A stretch of DNA of 64,000 nucleotides from JBILCM01 sp044353165 (GTDB lineage Bacteria > Bacillota > Bacilli > Paenibacillales > YIM-B00363): assembly GCA_044353165.1 (NCBI GenBank), contig JBILCM010000003.1, forward strand, positions 13,782 through 77,781. Direction: 5' to 3'. Every line of letters starts with the position of its first letter. Position 1 is the stretch's first letter. Below are positions 8,952 to 17,542 of this stretch, piece by piece. The position numbers and the translations under genes were made by a program. The notes under the pieces are model-generated. The model did not search any database, was not told where the DNA came from, and was given only the letters and a program-made list of their open reading frames with translations.

Positions 8952-9070
8952 CATTGAAGCCTGCTCACAATCTATACACAAGTGAAAAGGCTTTAATTCG
9001 CTTCATTCTAAAGTTTTCCACAATTCAACACTGCCTACTACTATTACTACGATATAATTAATTATTATTA
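8943..9070. other. oriC, downstream DnaA boxes, DnaA-trio repeats and unwinding element
   Basis: Between dnaA and dnaN there are three one-mismatch DnaA boxes: 8943-8951 (reverse), 8972-8980 and 9014-9022. After a short GC-containing spacer come five trinucleotides CTA CTA CTA TTA CTA at 9035-9049, which read 3'-GAT/AAT on the other strand as in the DnaA-trio motif. An AT-rich stretch (9051-9070) follows. This order of box, spacer, trios and AT-rich DNA is that of the Bacillus basal unwinding system. Confidence 0.82.
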
Positions 9071-9094
9071 TGATACTAACGGAGCGTGAACTCA

Positions 9095-10240
9095 TTGAAA
9101 TTTACAATTCAGAAGGCACAATTAAACGAAGCGATTCAACATGTTAGTCGAGCCATTTCTAATAGAACAACAGTACCTATACTCCTTGGGATTAAGATGG
9201 ATGTTCATCATGATGGTGTCACGCTAACGGCAAGCGATACAGATATATGGATTCAAAGTTTTGTTCCTACTCAAACCAACGAAGAAACTGTCGTTCAAGT
9301 TGAGAAAACAGGCAGTATTGTAGTTCCTGCAAAATTTTTTATAGAGATTATTCGCAAATTGCCGACGAAAGATATTCATATGATTTCAGATAACAGGCAA
9401 CAAATTTTGATAACGTCAGGCTCAACTGAAATTCAACTGACAGGATTAGATTCTGATGAATATCCTTCATTGCCGAGAATTTCAGAAAAAAACAGTTTTT
9501 CGATATCCAGTCATTTGCTCGATCACATGATTCATCAGGTCTCATTTGCAGTATCCGCGAATGAATCAACTCCGGTTTTAACAGGCGTATTGTGGAATTT
9601 AAAAGACGAAATTCTCAAATTTGTTGCTACCGACCGGCATCGGCTAGCCAGCATTGAAAAGAAAATACCAGGTTCAGAAGGAAAAGAATTTCAACATATC
9701 GTCATTTCTGGGAAAAATTTAAATGAATTAAGTAAAATACTTCCTGAACAAGATGGTATGATCGATGTGGTCGTTTCTGAAAATCAAGTGTTGTTCCGCT
9801 TGGGTCAAGTCTTATTCTATACTCGAATTCTGGATGGTACGTATCCGGATACTTCAAAAATAATTCCTCAATCTTACAGAACAGAATTGTCATTTCACGT
9901 GAAGCCATTGTCAGATGCTATTGAGCGGGCTTATTTATTATCCCGGGAAGAAAAAACAAATATTGTTCGATTAACTTCAGAAGATCATCCAACGCAAGTG
10001 GAGATATCATCGAGTTCCAATGAACTCGGTAAAGTGATTGAGCAACTTGAAATTATTCGATCCGTTGGGGAACAACTTCGTATATCATTTAACTCTAAGT
10101 ATATGCTTGATGTTTTGCGTGTAATCAAACAAGACACGATTCATATTGGATTCACAGGGGCGATGAGTCCAATGATCCTGAAGTGTGAAGCTGAAGAAGG
10201 TATCTTGCACTTGATTTTACCTTACCGAACGACGAACTAA
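9095..10240 (+). CDS. dnaN: DNA polymerase III beta sliding clamp
   Basis: Ring-shaped processivity clamp for DNA polymerase III, also used by MutS, DnaE and others. I choose the TTG at 9095, giving 381 residues starting MKFTIQKAQLNEAI, because GGAG at 9081-9084 is well spaced from it and homologues start with this sequence. The GTG at 9086 in the same frame is only one base from the Shine-Dalgarno. Three repeated clamp domains cover the length, with motifs RFAVSANE-like SFAVSANESTPVLTG and ATDRHRLA in the middle. Confidence 0.95.
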   Translation: MKFTIQKAQLNEAIQHVSRAISNRTTVPILLGIKMDVHHDGVTLTASDTDIWIQSFVPTQTNEETVVQVEKTGSIVVPAKFFIEIIRKLPTKDIHMISDNRQQILITSGSTEIQLTGLDSDEYPSLPRISEKNSFSISSHLLDHMIHQVSFAVSANESTPVLTGVLWNLKDEILKFVATDRHRLASIEKKIPGSEGKEFQHIVISGKNLNELSKILPEQDGMIDVVVSENQVLFRLGQVLFYTRILDGTYPDTSKIIPQSYRTELSFHVKPLSDAIERAYLLSREEKTNIVRLTSEDHPTQVEISSSSNELGKVIEQLEIIRSVGEQLRISFNSKYMLDVLRVIKQDTIHIGFTGAMSPMILKCEAEEGILHLILPYRTTN

Positions 10241-10268
10241 TTCATCTTTACCGAAAGGGCTAGCAACC

Positions 10269-10478
10269 ATGCGAAAAGTAAAAATTGACACAGAATACAT
10301 CACACTGGGTCAAATGTTGAAAATTACAGATTGTATAAGCTCTGGCGGTCATGCAAAATTTTTTCTTAACGAAACTGAAATTTTTATAAACGATCAAAAG
10401 GAAAATCGACGAGGTCGCAAATTGTACCGCGGTGATTCAATTCGTGTTCAGGGACATGGGGTTTTTACGATCATATGA
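10269..10478 (+). CDS. yaaA: S4-domain protein YaaA
   Basis: Small S4-like RNA-binding protein found between dnaN and recF in most Bacillota; the Bacillus homologue is linked to ribosome assembly. The 69 residues include the S4 pattern ITLGQMLKITDCISSGGHAK followed by NGE-like INDQKENRRGRKLYRGD. Its stop overlaps the recF start by four bases, so the two are coupled. Confidence 0.88.
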   Translation: MRKVKIDTEYITLGQMLKITDCISSGGHAKFFLNETEIFINDQKENRRGRKLYRGDSIRVQGHGVFTII

Positions 10479-11596
10479 TACTCCATTCGATGTCACTGCG
10501 TAATTATCGAAATTACAAATCGATTGAATTGAATACAGAACAACCTTTGAACGTGTTTATCGGACAGAATGCGCAAGGAAAGACAAATTTGTTAGAAGCG
10601 ATCTTCATGTTATCTCTTACAAAGTCGCATCGAACTTCAAGAGATAAAGAAATGATTCAATGGAATGAAGCACATGCAACATTAACTGCTTCTATTCAGC
10701 GTAAATATGGCGATTGTCATCTTCAACTTGATTTGACGGAGCATGGAAAAAAAGCGCGGATTAATGGTCTCGAACAACGAAAGTTAAGCGAGTATATCGG
10801 CACGTTGAATGTTGTGCTTTTTGCTCCTGAGGATCTCTCGATTGTAAAAGGTTCACCGGTGATCAGGAGAAGATTTCTTGATATGGAAATTGCGCAAGTG
10901 TATCCTTCTTATTTATATGCACTGGGTCAATACAATAAAATCCTTTTTCAAAGAAATAATTTTTTAAGGAGTGGAGATGCACTTAAAGCAGTGAATGAAG
11001 GGTTGCTTGCCGTATGGAACGAGCAATTGGCTACATTCGGTTCTAAAATTATGAAAAGAAGGCAAAACTTCATGCAGAAGCTTCAAGTATGGGCACAGTC
11101 CATTCATCATGAAATTACGCATGGCGCAGAAAAACTTGTGGTAACTTACGTTCCTTCAATCGAAAGCGATCATCAGGAAGATGAAACTGTCTTATTTGAA
11201 CGTTTTATGATAAAGTTATCACATGTGAGAGAACAAGAGTTGCGCAGAGGAACTACGTTGGTTGGTCCTCACCGGGATGACTTGTTATTAACAATAAACG
11301 ATAAAGACGTTTATCATTACGGTTCTCAAGGACAGCAGCGAACAACAGCGCTGTCTTTAAAGTTGGCTGAAATTGAATTGATGAATGAGGAGACCGGAGA
11401 GTATCCTGTTCTGCTTCTGGATGATGTGTTATCTGAATTGGATCGCAACCGACAAAGCCAACTGATAGAAACATTCCGATCAAAAGTACAGACGTTCATC
11501 ACGACGACGAGTTTAGAAGGTATTCCCATAAAATCGAGGAATGAAATGACATTGTTTCATGTTTCCAACGGATCAGTAACCATTGAACCCATGTGA
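10475..11596 (+). CDS. recF: DNA replication and repair protein RecF
   Basis: ABC/SMC-like ATPase of the RecFOR pathway that loads RecA at gaps. The 373 residues include Walker A GQNAQGKTNLLEAI near residue 30, the ABC signature region SQGQQRTTALSLKLAE, and Walker B with D-loop LLLDDVLSELD. It starts inside the end of yaaA (ATGA overlap) and precedes remB and gyrB, the conserved order. Confidence 0.97.
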   Translation: MILHSMSLRNYRNYKSIELNTEQPLNVFIGQNAQGKTNLLEAIFMLSLTKSHRTSRDKEMIQWNEAHATLTASIQRKYGDCHLQLDLTEHGKKARINGLEQRKLSEYIGTLNVVLFAPEDLSIVKGSPVIRRRFLDMEIAQVYPSYLYALGQYNKILFQRNNFLRSGDALKAVNEGLLAVWNEQLATFGSKIMKRRQNFMQKLQVWAQSIHHEITHGAEKLVVTYVPSIESDHQEDETVLFERFMIKLSHVREQELRRGTTLVGPHRDDLLLTINDKDVYHYGSQGQQRTTALSLKLAEIELMNEETGEYPVLLLDDVLSELDRNRQSQLIETFRSKVQTFITTTSLEGIPIKSRNEMTLFHVSNGSVTIEPM

Positions 11597-11614
11597 CGAA
11601 AGGAGAATTTTGCT

Positions 11615-11866
11615 ATGTTCATTCACCTTGGGGGAGACTTCGTTATACGTTCAAATGAATTAATTGCTGTATTTGATGTAAACATCGAGACGTCCTCAAA
11701 AATTTCAAAAGCTTTCTTTATGCATGCAAACAAAGAAAATGTACTTGAAAGCATTGGTGAGGAAGAGCCCAAATCCATAATCGTTACAAAAACCAAAGTT
11801 TATCTTTCTCCGATCTCCTCAACAACAATCAAGAAACGTGCTCAGCAACCTGCATTCATCCTGTAA
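11615..11866 (+). CDS. remB: Extracellular matrix regulator RemB (YaaB)
   Basis: Small DUF370 protein; in Bacillus RemA and RemB regulate biofilm matrix genes. The 83 residues start MFIHLGGDFVIRSNELIAVFD, which matches the family N-terminus, and the central ENVLESIGEEEPKSIIVTKTKVYLSPISS is typical. AAAGGAG lies upstream of the ATG. Its place between recF and gyrB supports RemB rather than RemA. Confidence 0.88.
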   Translation: MFIHLGGDFVIRSNELIAVFDVNIETSSKISKAFFMHANKENVLESIGEEEPKSIIVTKTKVYLSPISSTTIKKRAQQPAFIL

Positions 11867-11901
11867 TATAAAATCGCAACAATCCGTGATGGAGTGGTGG
11901 A

Positions 11902-13815
11902 ATGATGTCAGTCAATCAACCTATTTATGATGAAAATCAAATCCAAGTATTAGAAGGTCTAGAAGCTGTCCGCAAACGTCCAGGGATGTATATTGGCTCA
12001 ACGAGTGGACGAGGGTTGCATCATTTGGTTTGGGAAGTTGTGGATAACAGCATTGATGAAGCTTTAGCCGGTTATTGCAACCAGATTATTGTTATCGTTC
12101 ATCAGGATAATTCCATTACGGTGATAGATAATGGTCGTGGTATTCCTGTAGGCGAACACCCGAAGATGAAACGTCCAGCAATCGAAGTGGTTATGACAGT
12201 TTTGCATGCGGGTGGTAAGTTTGGTGGAGAAGGATACAAAGTGTCTGGCGGACTGCATGGGGTTGGTGTATCCGTTGTTAATGCGCTCTCTGAACAAGTC
12301 ATCGTTACAGTTCGCAGAGATGGTTTTGTTCATCAACAAGAGTACAGACGCGGTGCACCGCAGTATGATTTAAAAATAATTGGGACAACGAATGAAACGG
12401 GAACAACAGTCACTTTCAGACCCGATGTTGAAATTTTTACAGAAACAACGGAATATGATTACGACATTCTCCAATCAAGGCTTCGTGAGCTTGCTTTTCT
12501 TAACGCCGGTATTGAAATTGTGCTTCGTGACGAGCGAAGTGATCAAGAGAACACATATAAATACGAAGGCGGAATCGTATCCTTCGTAGAATGGTTAAAT
12601 CGAAATCGGGAGCCCGTTCATCAATCCCCGGTCTATATCGAAGGTCGTAAAGATCATATTCATGTTGAGATTGCTCTGCAGTATAATGATTCCTACACAG
12701 AGAATATTTATTCTTTTGCCAATAACATTAATACTCATGAAGGCGGCTCCCACGAGTCAGGTTTTAAGAGTGCATTAACACGAATCATTAACGAATATTC
12801 TAGAAGAACGGGCATCATGAAGGACAGTGAAGCGAATCTCACAGGCGAAGACGTTCGTGAAGGACTTACAGCGATTATTTCCATAAAAATACCGGAACCG
12901 CAATTCGAGGGACAAACCAAGACAAAGTTGGGCAATAGCGAAGTCCGGGGTATTGTAGAGTCGTTATTTGCTGAAAAATTACAAGAATTCATGAATGAAA
13001 ACCCAGCTGTCGCGAGAAGGATTGTTGAAAAATCACTTCAAGCGGCGCGGGCAAGGGAAGCTGCCAGGAAGGCAAGGGAATTGACCCGACGGAAAAGTGC
13101 GTTAGAGGTTAGTTCATTGCCTGGGAAATTGGCTGATTGTTCATCCAAAGATGCCTCGATTTCTGAAGTCTACATTGTCGAGGGCGACTCAGCGGGCGGT
13201 TCTGCAAAGCAAGGTAGGGATCGTCATTTTCAGGCCATTTTACCGCTTCGTGGTAAAATCCTGAATGTAGAGAAAGCGCGTCTGGATAGAATTCTCTCCA
13301 ATTCGGAAATCCGCGCCATCATCACAGCGTTGGGTACGGGCATTGGTGAAGACTTTGACGTTCAGAAAGCGCGTTATCACAAAATTATTATCATGACCGA
13401 TGCCGACGTGGACGGTGCCCATATCCGCACATTGCTCCTTACGTTCTTCTATCGTTATATGCGCCAAATCATTGAGATTGGTTATGTTTATATTGCCCAA
13501 CCTCCGTTATATAAGATTGAGAAAAATAAAGTTGTTCGATATGCTTACAACGATAGGCAGCGCGACCAAATTTTCGCGGAATTCGGTAACGGAGCCAAAC
13601 CCAATGTCCAACGGTATAAAGGTTTGGGTGAGATGAACCCCGGTCAATTATGGGAGACAACGATGGATCCGGATAGTCGTACATTGTTACAAGTATCCAT
13701 TCAAGATGCAGCATTAGCAGATGAAATTTTCGATACACTTATGGGCGACAACGTGGAACCGCGGCGTGAATTTATTCAACAGCATGCAAAATATGTGAAA
13801 AACTTGGACGTATAA
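11902..13815 (+). CDS. gyrB: DNA gyrase subunit B
   Basis: ATPase subunit of gyrase. The 637 residues contain the GHKL ATPase domain with QVLEGLEAVRKRPGMYIGS, VDNSIDEALAG and GRGIPVG, then the transducer domain, then the TOPRIM domain with EGDSAGGSAKQGRDR and DADVDGAHIRTLLLTFF, and the C-terminal KGLGEMNPGQLWETTM. Length and order are standard. GGAGTGG precedes the ATG pair at 11902/11905. Confidence 0.98.
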   Translation: MMSVNQPIYDENQIQVLEGLEAVRKRPGMYIGSTSGRGLHHLVWEVVDNSIDEALAGYCNQIIVIVHQDNSITVIDNGRGIPVGEHPKMKRPAIEVVMTVLHAGGKFGGEGYKVSGGLHGVGVSVVNALSEQVIVTVRRDGFVHQQEYRRGAPQYDLKIIGTTNETGTTVTFRPDVEIFTETTEYDYDILQSRLRELAFLNAGIEIVLRDERSDQENTYKYEGGIVSFVEWLNRNREPVHQSPVYIEGRKDHIHVEIALQYNDSYTENIYSFANNINTHEGGSHESGFKSALTRIINEYSRRTGIMKDSEANLTGEDVREGLTAIISIKIPEPQFEGQTKTKLGNSEVRGIVESLFAEKLQEFMNENPAVARRIVEKSLQAARAREAARKARELTRRKSALEVSSLPGKLADCSSKDASISEVYIVEGDSAGGSAKQGRDRHFQAILPLRGKILNVEKARLDRILSNSEIRAIITALGTGIGEDFDVQKARYHKIIIMTDADVDGAHIRTLLLTFFYRYMRQIIEIGYVYIAQPPLYKIEKNKVVRYAYNDRQRDQIFAEFGNGAKPNVQRYKGLGEMNPGQLWETTMDPDSRTLLQVSIQDAALADEIFDTLMGDNVEPRREFIQQHAKYVKNLDV

Positions 13816-13853
13816 ATAAAAGTTAACCAAAGTGGAAGACAGGTGGATCGATC

Positions 13854-16328
13854 GTGGCGGACGAGAAAGTACAACATATTCAAGAACGAGATATTGGAAC
13901 CGAGATGCGATCGTCCTTCATGGATTATGCGATGAGCATTATCGTAAGTCGAGCCTTGCCGGATGTTCGGGATGGATTAAAACCTGTCCATCGTCGAATC
14001 TTGTATGCCATGTCCGAACTAGGCATGTCACCGGACAAGCCCTACAAGAAATCAGCGCGGATTGTCGGTGAAGTCATCGGAAAATATCATCCGCACGGAG
14101 ATTCAGCTGTATATGAGACAATGGTTCGCATGGCGCAAGACTTCTCACTACGGTATATGTTGATCGATGGCCATGGAAACTTTGGTTCAATCGATGGTGA
14201 TGCTGCAGCGGCGATGCGTTATACAGAAGCCAAGTTGTCACGAATCGCAATGGAATTGCTGCGGGACATTCATAAAGATACGGTCGATTTTATTCCCAAC
14301 TACGACGGGGAAGAACAAGAACCGGCCGTAATGCCGTCTCGGTTTCCCAACTTGTTAGTGAACGGGATATCAGGGATCGCGGTCGGCATGGCAACAAACA
14401 TTCCCCCGCACAACTTAGGTGAGGTAATTGACGGTACGTTAATGCTTATTGAAAAACCGGAGACGACTTCGTCAGAATTAATGGCCGTCATCAAGGGGCC
14501 AGATTTCCCAACTGCCGGCTTCATTCTTGGGAGAGAAGGCATCAAACAAGCGTACACAACGGGGCGCGGTTCTATCACCATGCGAGCTCGTGCCGAAATT
14601 GAGGAAGTCAACGGTAAGGGGCGAATTATTGTTACAGAGCTCCCGTACCAAGTGATCAAAGCGAAACTGATTGAGAAAATTGCAGAACTAGTCCGCGAGA
14701 AGCGAATAGAAGGCATTACAGATTTACGCGATGAATCCGACCGCAACGGAATGAGGATTGTGATTGAACTTCGGCGTGACGTGAATCCGAGTGTGATCCT
14801 GAACAATCTTTATAAACAAACATCGATGCAACTGAATTTCGGCATCAACATGCTTGCGCTCGTGAATGGTGAACCCAAAGTGTTAAATTTGCGCGATGCG
14901 CTTCACCATTACTTGGAGCATCAGATTGAAATTATTCGGCGCAGAACAGATTATGACTTGCGCAAGGCGCGCGCACGCGCACACATTCTAGAGGGACTGC
15001 GGATCGCACTCGATCATCTTGATGCGGTCATCGCACTGATCCGCGCATCCAGAACGACGGAAGAGGCACGTATAGGTTTGATGTCTCAGTTCGCATTATC
15101 AGAGGAACAAGCCCAGGCTATACTTGAGATGCGTTTGCAACGACTGACCGGCCTGGAACGAGAAAAAATTGAGAATGAGTATGCTGAATTGATTCAGAAA
15201 ATCGCTGAATATGTAGCCATTTTATCGGATAATCAACTTGTTCTATCGATCATAAGCGATGAACTGAAAGAAATTCGCGATCGCTTTTCGGATGCTCGCC
15301 GGACAGAAATTACGATCAGTGACGATATGATCTTGGATGAAGATTTAATTCCCCAGGAAGAAGTTTTAATTACAATCTCTCACACGGGTTACATTAAGAG
15401 AATTCCTGTGGCGACATATCGCAGTCAACGGCGCGGTGGCCGAGGTATTATTGGGATGGACACCAAGGATAACGATTTTGTTCAGCACTTATTTGTCACC
15501 AATACGCATCATTACTTGCTGTTTGTAAGCAACAAAGGCAAGGCTTATCGAATGAAAGCTTATGAGGTGCCTGAGCTTGGTCGCACAGCTCGAGGGACAC
15601 CCGTCATTAACCTCCTCCAAATCGAACAAGGTGAGCGGATTCACGCTGTCATCCCAATTCGTGATGTTGGCGAGTCGAATAAATATTTATTCTTTGCCAC
15701 CAAACAAGGCGTTGTCAAGAAGACGCCATTAGATGACTTTGCACACATTCGTAAAGGCGGAATTATCGCGCTTGGACTTCGTGAAGACGACGAACTGATA
15801 GGGGTCCGATTGACCGACGGCCAAAGACAGATTGTTATGGGAACCAAACAAGGACTATCCATTCGTTACCCTGAGGATGAAGTTCGTGCGATGGGACGCA
15901 CAGCAACAGGCGTGAAAGGAATTCACCTCTCGCTTCATGATGAAGTCATTGATATGGATGTGGCTGAAGAGCACGACGATGTTTTAATCGTGACCTCGAA
16001 GGGTTATGGGAAGCGCACACCGATGTCGGAATATCGCACGCAGTCACGTGGCGGCAAAGGGGTTAAGACGTTACACGTTACGCCTAAGAATGGTTGGGTA
16101 GTCGGCCTGAAAGTCGTGCGAGAAGACCAAGATCTCATGATTATTACGGAATCAGGGACAGTCATTCGAACGAGCATGGAAGGCATTTCGTCAATGGGGC
16201 GCAATACACAGGGCGTTCGACTCATCCACACGCGGGAGGACGATGAAGTGGCCACCGTTACGCAAGTAGAGAAAAGCGAGAGCGTCGGCGATGAAGTTGA
16301 GGAAATTGCGGATATTTCAACAGAGTAA
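13854..16328 (+). CDS. gyrA: DNA gyrase subunit A
   Basis: DNA-cleaving subunit of gyrase, 824 residues with a GTG start. The catalytic tyrosine is Tyr123 in AAAMRYTEAKLS. In the quinolone-resistance region Ser84 and Glu88 (HGDSAVYETM) are the drug-sensitive residues. The C-terminal beta-pinwheel carries the GyrA box QRRGGRG, which identifies gyrase rather than topoisomerase IV. It follows gyrB after 38 bases. Confidence 0.98.
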   Translation: MADEKVQHIQERDIGTEMRSSFMDYAMSIIVSRALPDVRDGLKPVHRRILYAMSELGMSPDKPYKKSARIVGEVIGKYHPHGDSAVYETMVRMAQDFSLRYMLIDGHGNFGSIDGDAAAAMRYTEAKLSRIAMELLRDIHKDTVDFIPNYDGEEQEPAVMPSRFPNLLVNGISGIAVGMATNIPPHNLGEVIDGTLMLIEKPETTSSELMAVIKGPDFPTAGFILGREGIKQAYTTGRGSITMRARAEIEEVNGKGRIIVTELPYQVIKAKLIEKIAELVREKRIEGITDLRDESDRNGMRIVIELRRDVNPSVILNNLYKQTSMQLNFGINMLALVNGEPKVLNLRDALHHYLEHQIEIIRRRTDYDLRKARARAHILEGLRIALDHLDAVIALIRASRTTEEARIGLMSQFALSEEQAQAILEMRLQRLTGLEREKIENEYAELIQKIAEYVAILSDNQLVLSIISDELKEIRDRFSDARRTEITISDDMILDEDLIPQEEVLITISHTGYIKRIPVATYRSQRRGGRGIIGMDTKDNDFVQHLFVTNTHHYLLFVSNKGKAYRMKAYEVPELGRTARGTPVINLLQIEQGERIHAVIPIRDVGESNKYLFFATKQGVVKKTPLDDFAHIRKGGIIALGLREDDELIGVRLTDGQRQIVMGTKQGLSIRYPEDEVRAMGRTATGVKGIHLSLHDEVIDMDVAEEHDDVLIVTSKGYGKRTPMSEYRTQSRGGKGVKTLHVTPKNGWVVGLKVVREDQDLMIITESGTVIRTSMEGISSMGRNTQGVRLIHTREDDEVATVTQVEKSESVGDEVEEIADISTE

Positions 16329-16370
16329 GAATAAGTAAGTATCATTCTAAATTCTAAAGAGGTAACGCAG

Positions 16371-17450
16371 ATGGTCGTTGTTCATGTTTCTACACTTAAA
16401 TCAGGCGAAAAACTCATAAACGACGTTCGAACATCACTCGGAAACCTATTAATGGCGAAAACCAGAAAGTTGAGCCCTCGCGATGTGGAAATTTTGCAGG
16501 CGTTCTTAATTCCGAGTGTGGACATTGAAGGAGACCCGAATGATCCAAACATTGTCGGAATTGAAGTCATTGCGGACGAACCCTTAATCCAGAATGATCC
16601 TATTGCGTCATTCCGTGAAGAATATAATGAACTCTATAGCATGATGAAACAATCATTCGCATCTCTTGTTTCAGGTGGCAATGCACTCAAATTGCTTGAG
16701 TTGCGTTCAAAGCAAGAAAAACTGCTCAAGTCCGTTAACATGTATGATCCGTTGTCCTTCGTTCCTCCCCGAACGAATGATGAAGATGACTGGATGCACA
16801 TTAGTATTATGGTGGGTTTAACGGGTTATCACATCGCACGCTGGATGTTGCTTCCGCAAATGGATACAGTGTCCATTGCTTTCGCCGGTTTGGTTCATAA
16901 TATAGGCAATTTACAAATTCAAAAATCGATCCTAAACAAAACCGCGCCTTTGACAGCTAGTGAATTTGAGGAATACAAAAAACATACCGTTTATGGATTC
17001 AATCTTCTTAAGAATGTTCCCAGCCTCAATGAAGGCATCAAATTAAGTGCGTTGCAACATCATGAACGTATGGATGGAACAGGATATCCACTCGGTTTAA
17101 AAACAGAGAAAATACATTTATACGCGAAAGTCATTGCAATTGCAGATCATTTTCATAGTACAACATTCACACGCCAACAGAATAGAATGGCATCGCCATT
17201 CTTGGAGTTGGAGAATATGATGAAAGAAGCATACTGGCGTTACGAATCATCCATTGTCTTAACATTCGCTTTCAATGCAACCGGACTTCGAAGTGGATCT
17301 ATGGTCAAATTAAATGATGGTTCACTGGCTGAAGTGATGTTTGTGGATCGTAACAAACCAACAAGACCGATTGTGAATGTGGGTGGTCAAATCATTCAAC
17401 TTGCTACGGATCGGGAACGTTACATCCAAGAAGTGGTCAAGAGAGGGTAG
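16371..17450 (+). CDS. HD-GYP domain protein with a substituted HD motif
   Basis: HD-GYP proteins hydrolyse cyclic di-GMP. The 359 residues have an unrecognised N-terminal region of about 115 residues, the HD-GYP domain at about 130-290, and a C-terminal beta-rich tail. The GYP part is intact (HHERMDGTGYP), but the HD part reads VHNIGN instead of the usual HDIGK, so the metal-binding aspartate is asparagine (codon 16899-16901). This suggests altered or lost phosphodiesterase activity; a sensor role is possible. It follows gyrA by 42 bases with its own GAGGTAACG Shine-Dalgarno and may be cotranscribed. Confidence 0.8.
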   Translation: MVVVHVSTLKSGEKLINDVRTSLGNLLMAKTRKLSPRDVEILQAFLIPSVDIEGDPNDPNIVGIEVIADEPLIQNDPIASFREEYNELYSMMKQSFASLVSGGNALKLLELRSKQEKLLKSVNMYDPLSFVPPRTNDEDDWMHISIMVGLTGYHIARWMLLPQMDTVSIAFAGLVHNIGNLQIQKSILNKTAPLTASEFEEYKKHTVYGFNLLKNVPSLNEGIKLSALQHHERMDGTGYPLGLKTEKIHLYAKVIAIADHFHSTTFTRQQNRMASPFLELENMMKEAYWRYESSIVLTFAFNATGLRSGSMVKLNDGSLAEVMFVDRNKPTRPIVNVGGQIIQLATDRERYIQEVVKRG

Positions 17451-17542
17451 ATAGGAAAAATTTAGAGGCATGTATTGATTGATGGGAGGATGTTGTGGTA
17501 AATTTAAGAACACGTTTACATTCCGACCCATAGGAGGCGATC

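Noticed and set aside
9885..9910. parS-like CACGTGAA core inside dnaN
   Set aside because: Only the core matches; four of the defining positions of the 16-base consensus differ, and it lies in conserved coding sequence.
9937..9950. CCCGGG palindrome in dnaN as a Noc site
   Set aside because: Four mismatches to the Noc consensus; the same applies with three mismatches to a CCCGGG near 57231.
14300..14806. 168-codon open frame opposite gyrA
   Set aside because: Lies wholly within gyrA on the other strand, has no Shine-Dalgarno and reads as low-complexity Ser/Arg-rich sequence; a shadow of gyrA.
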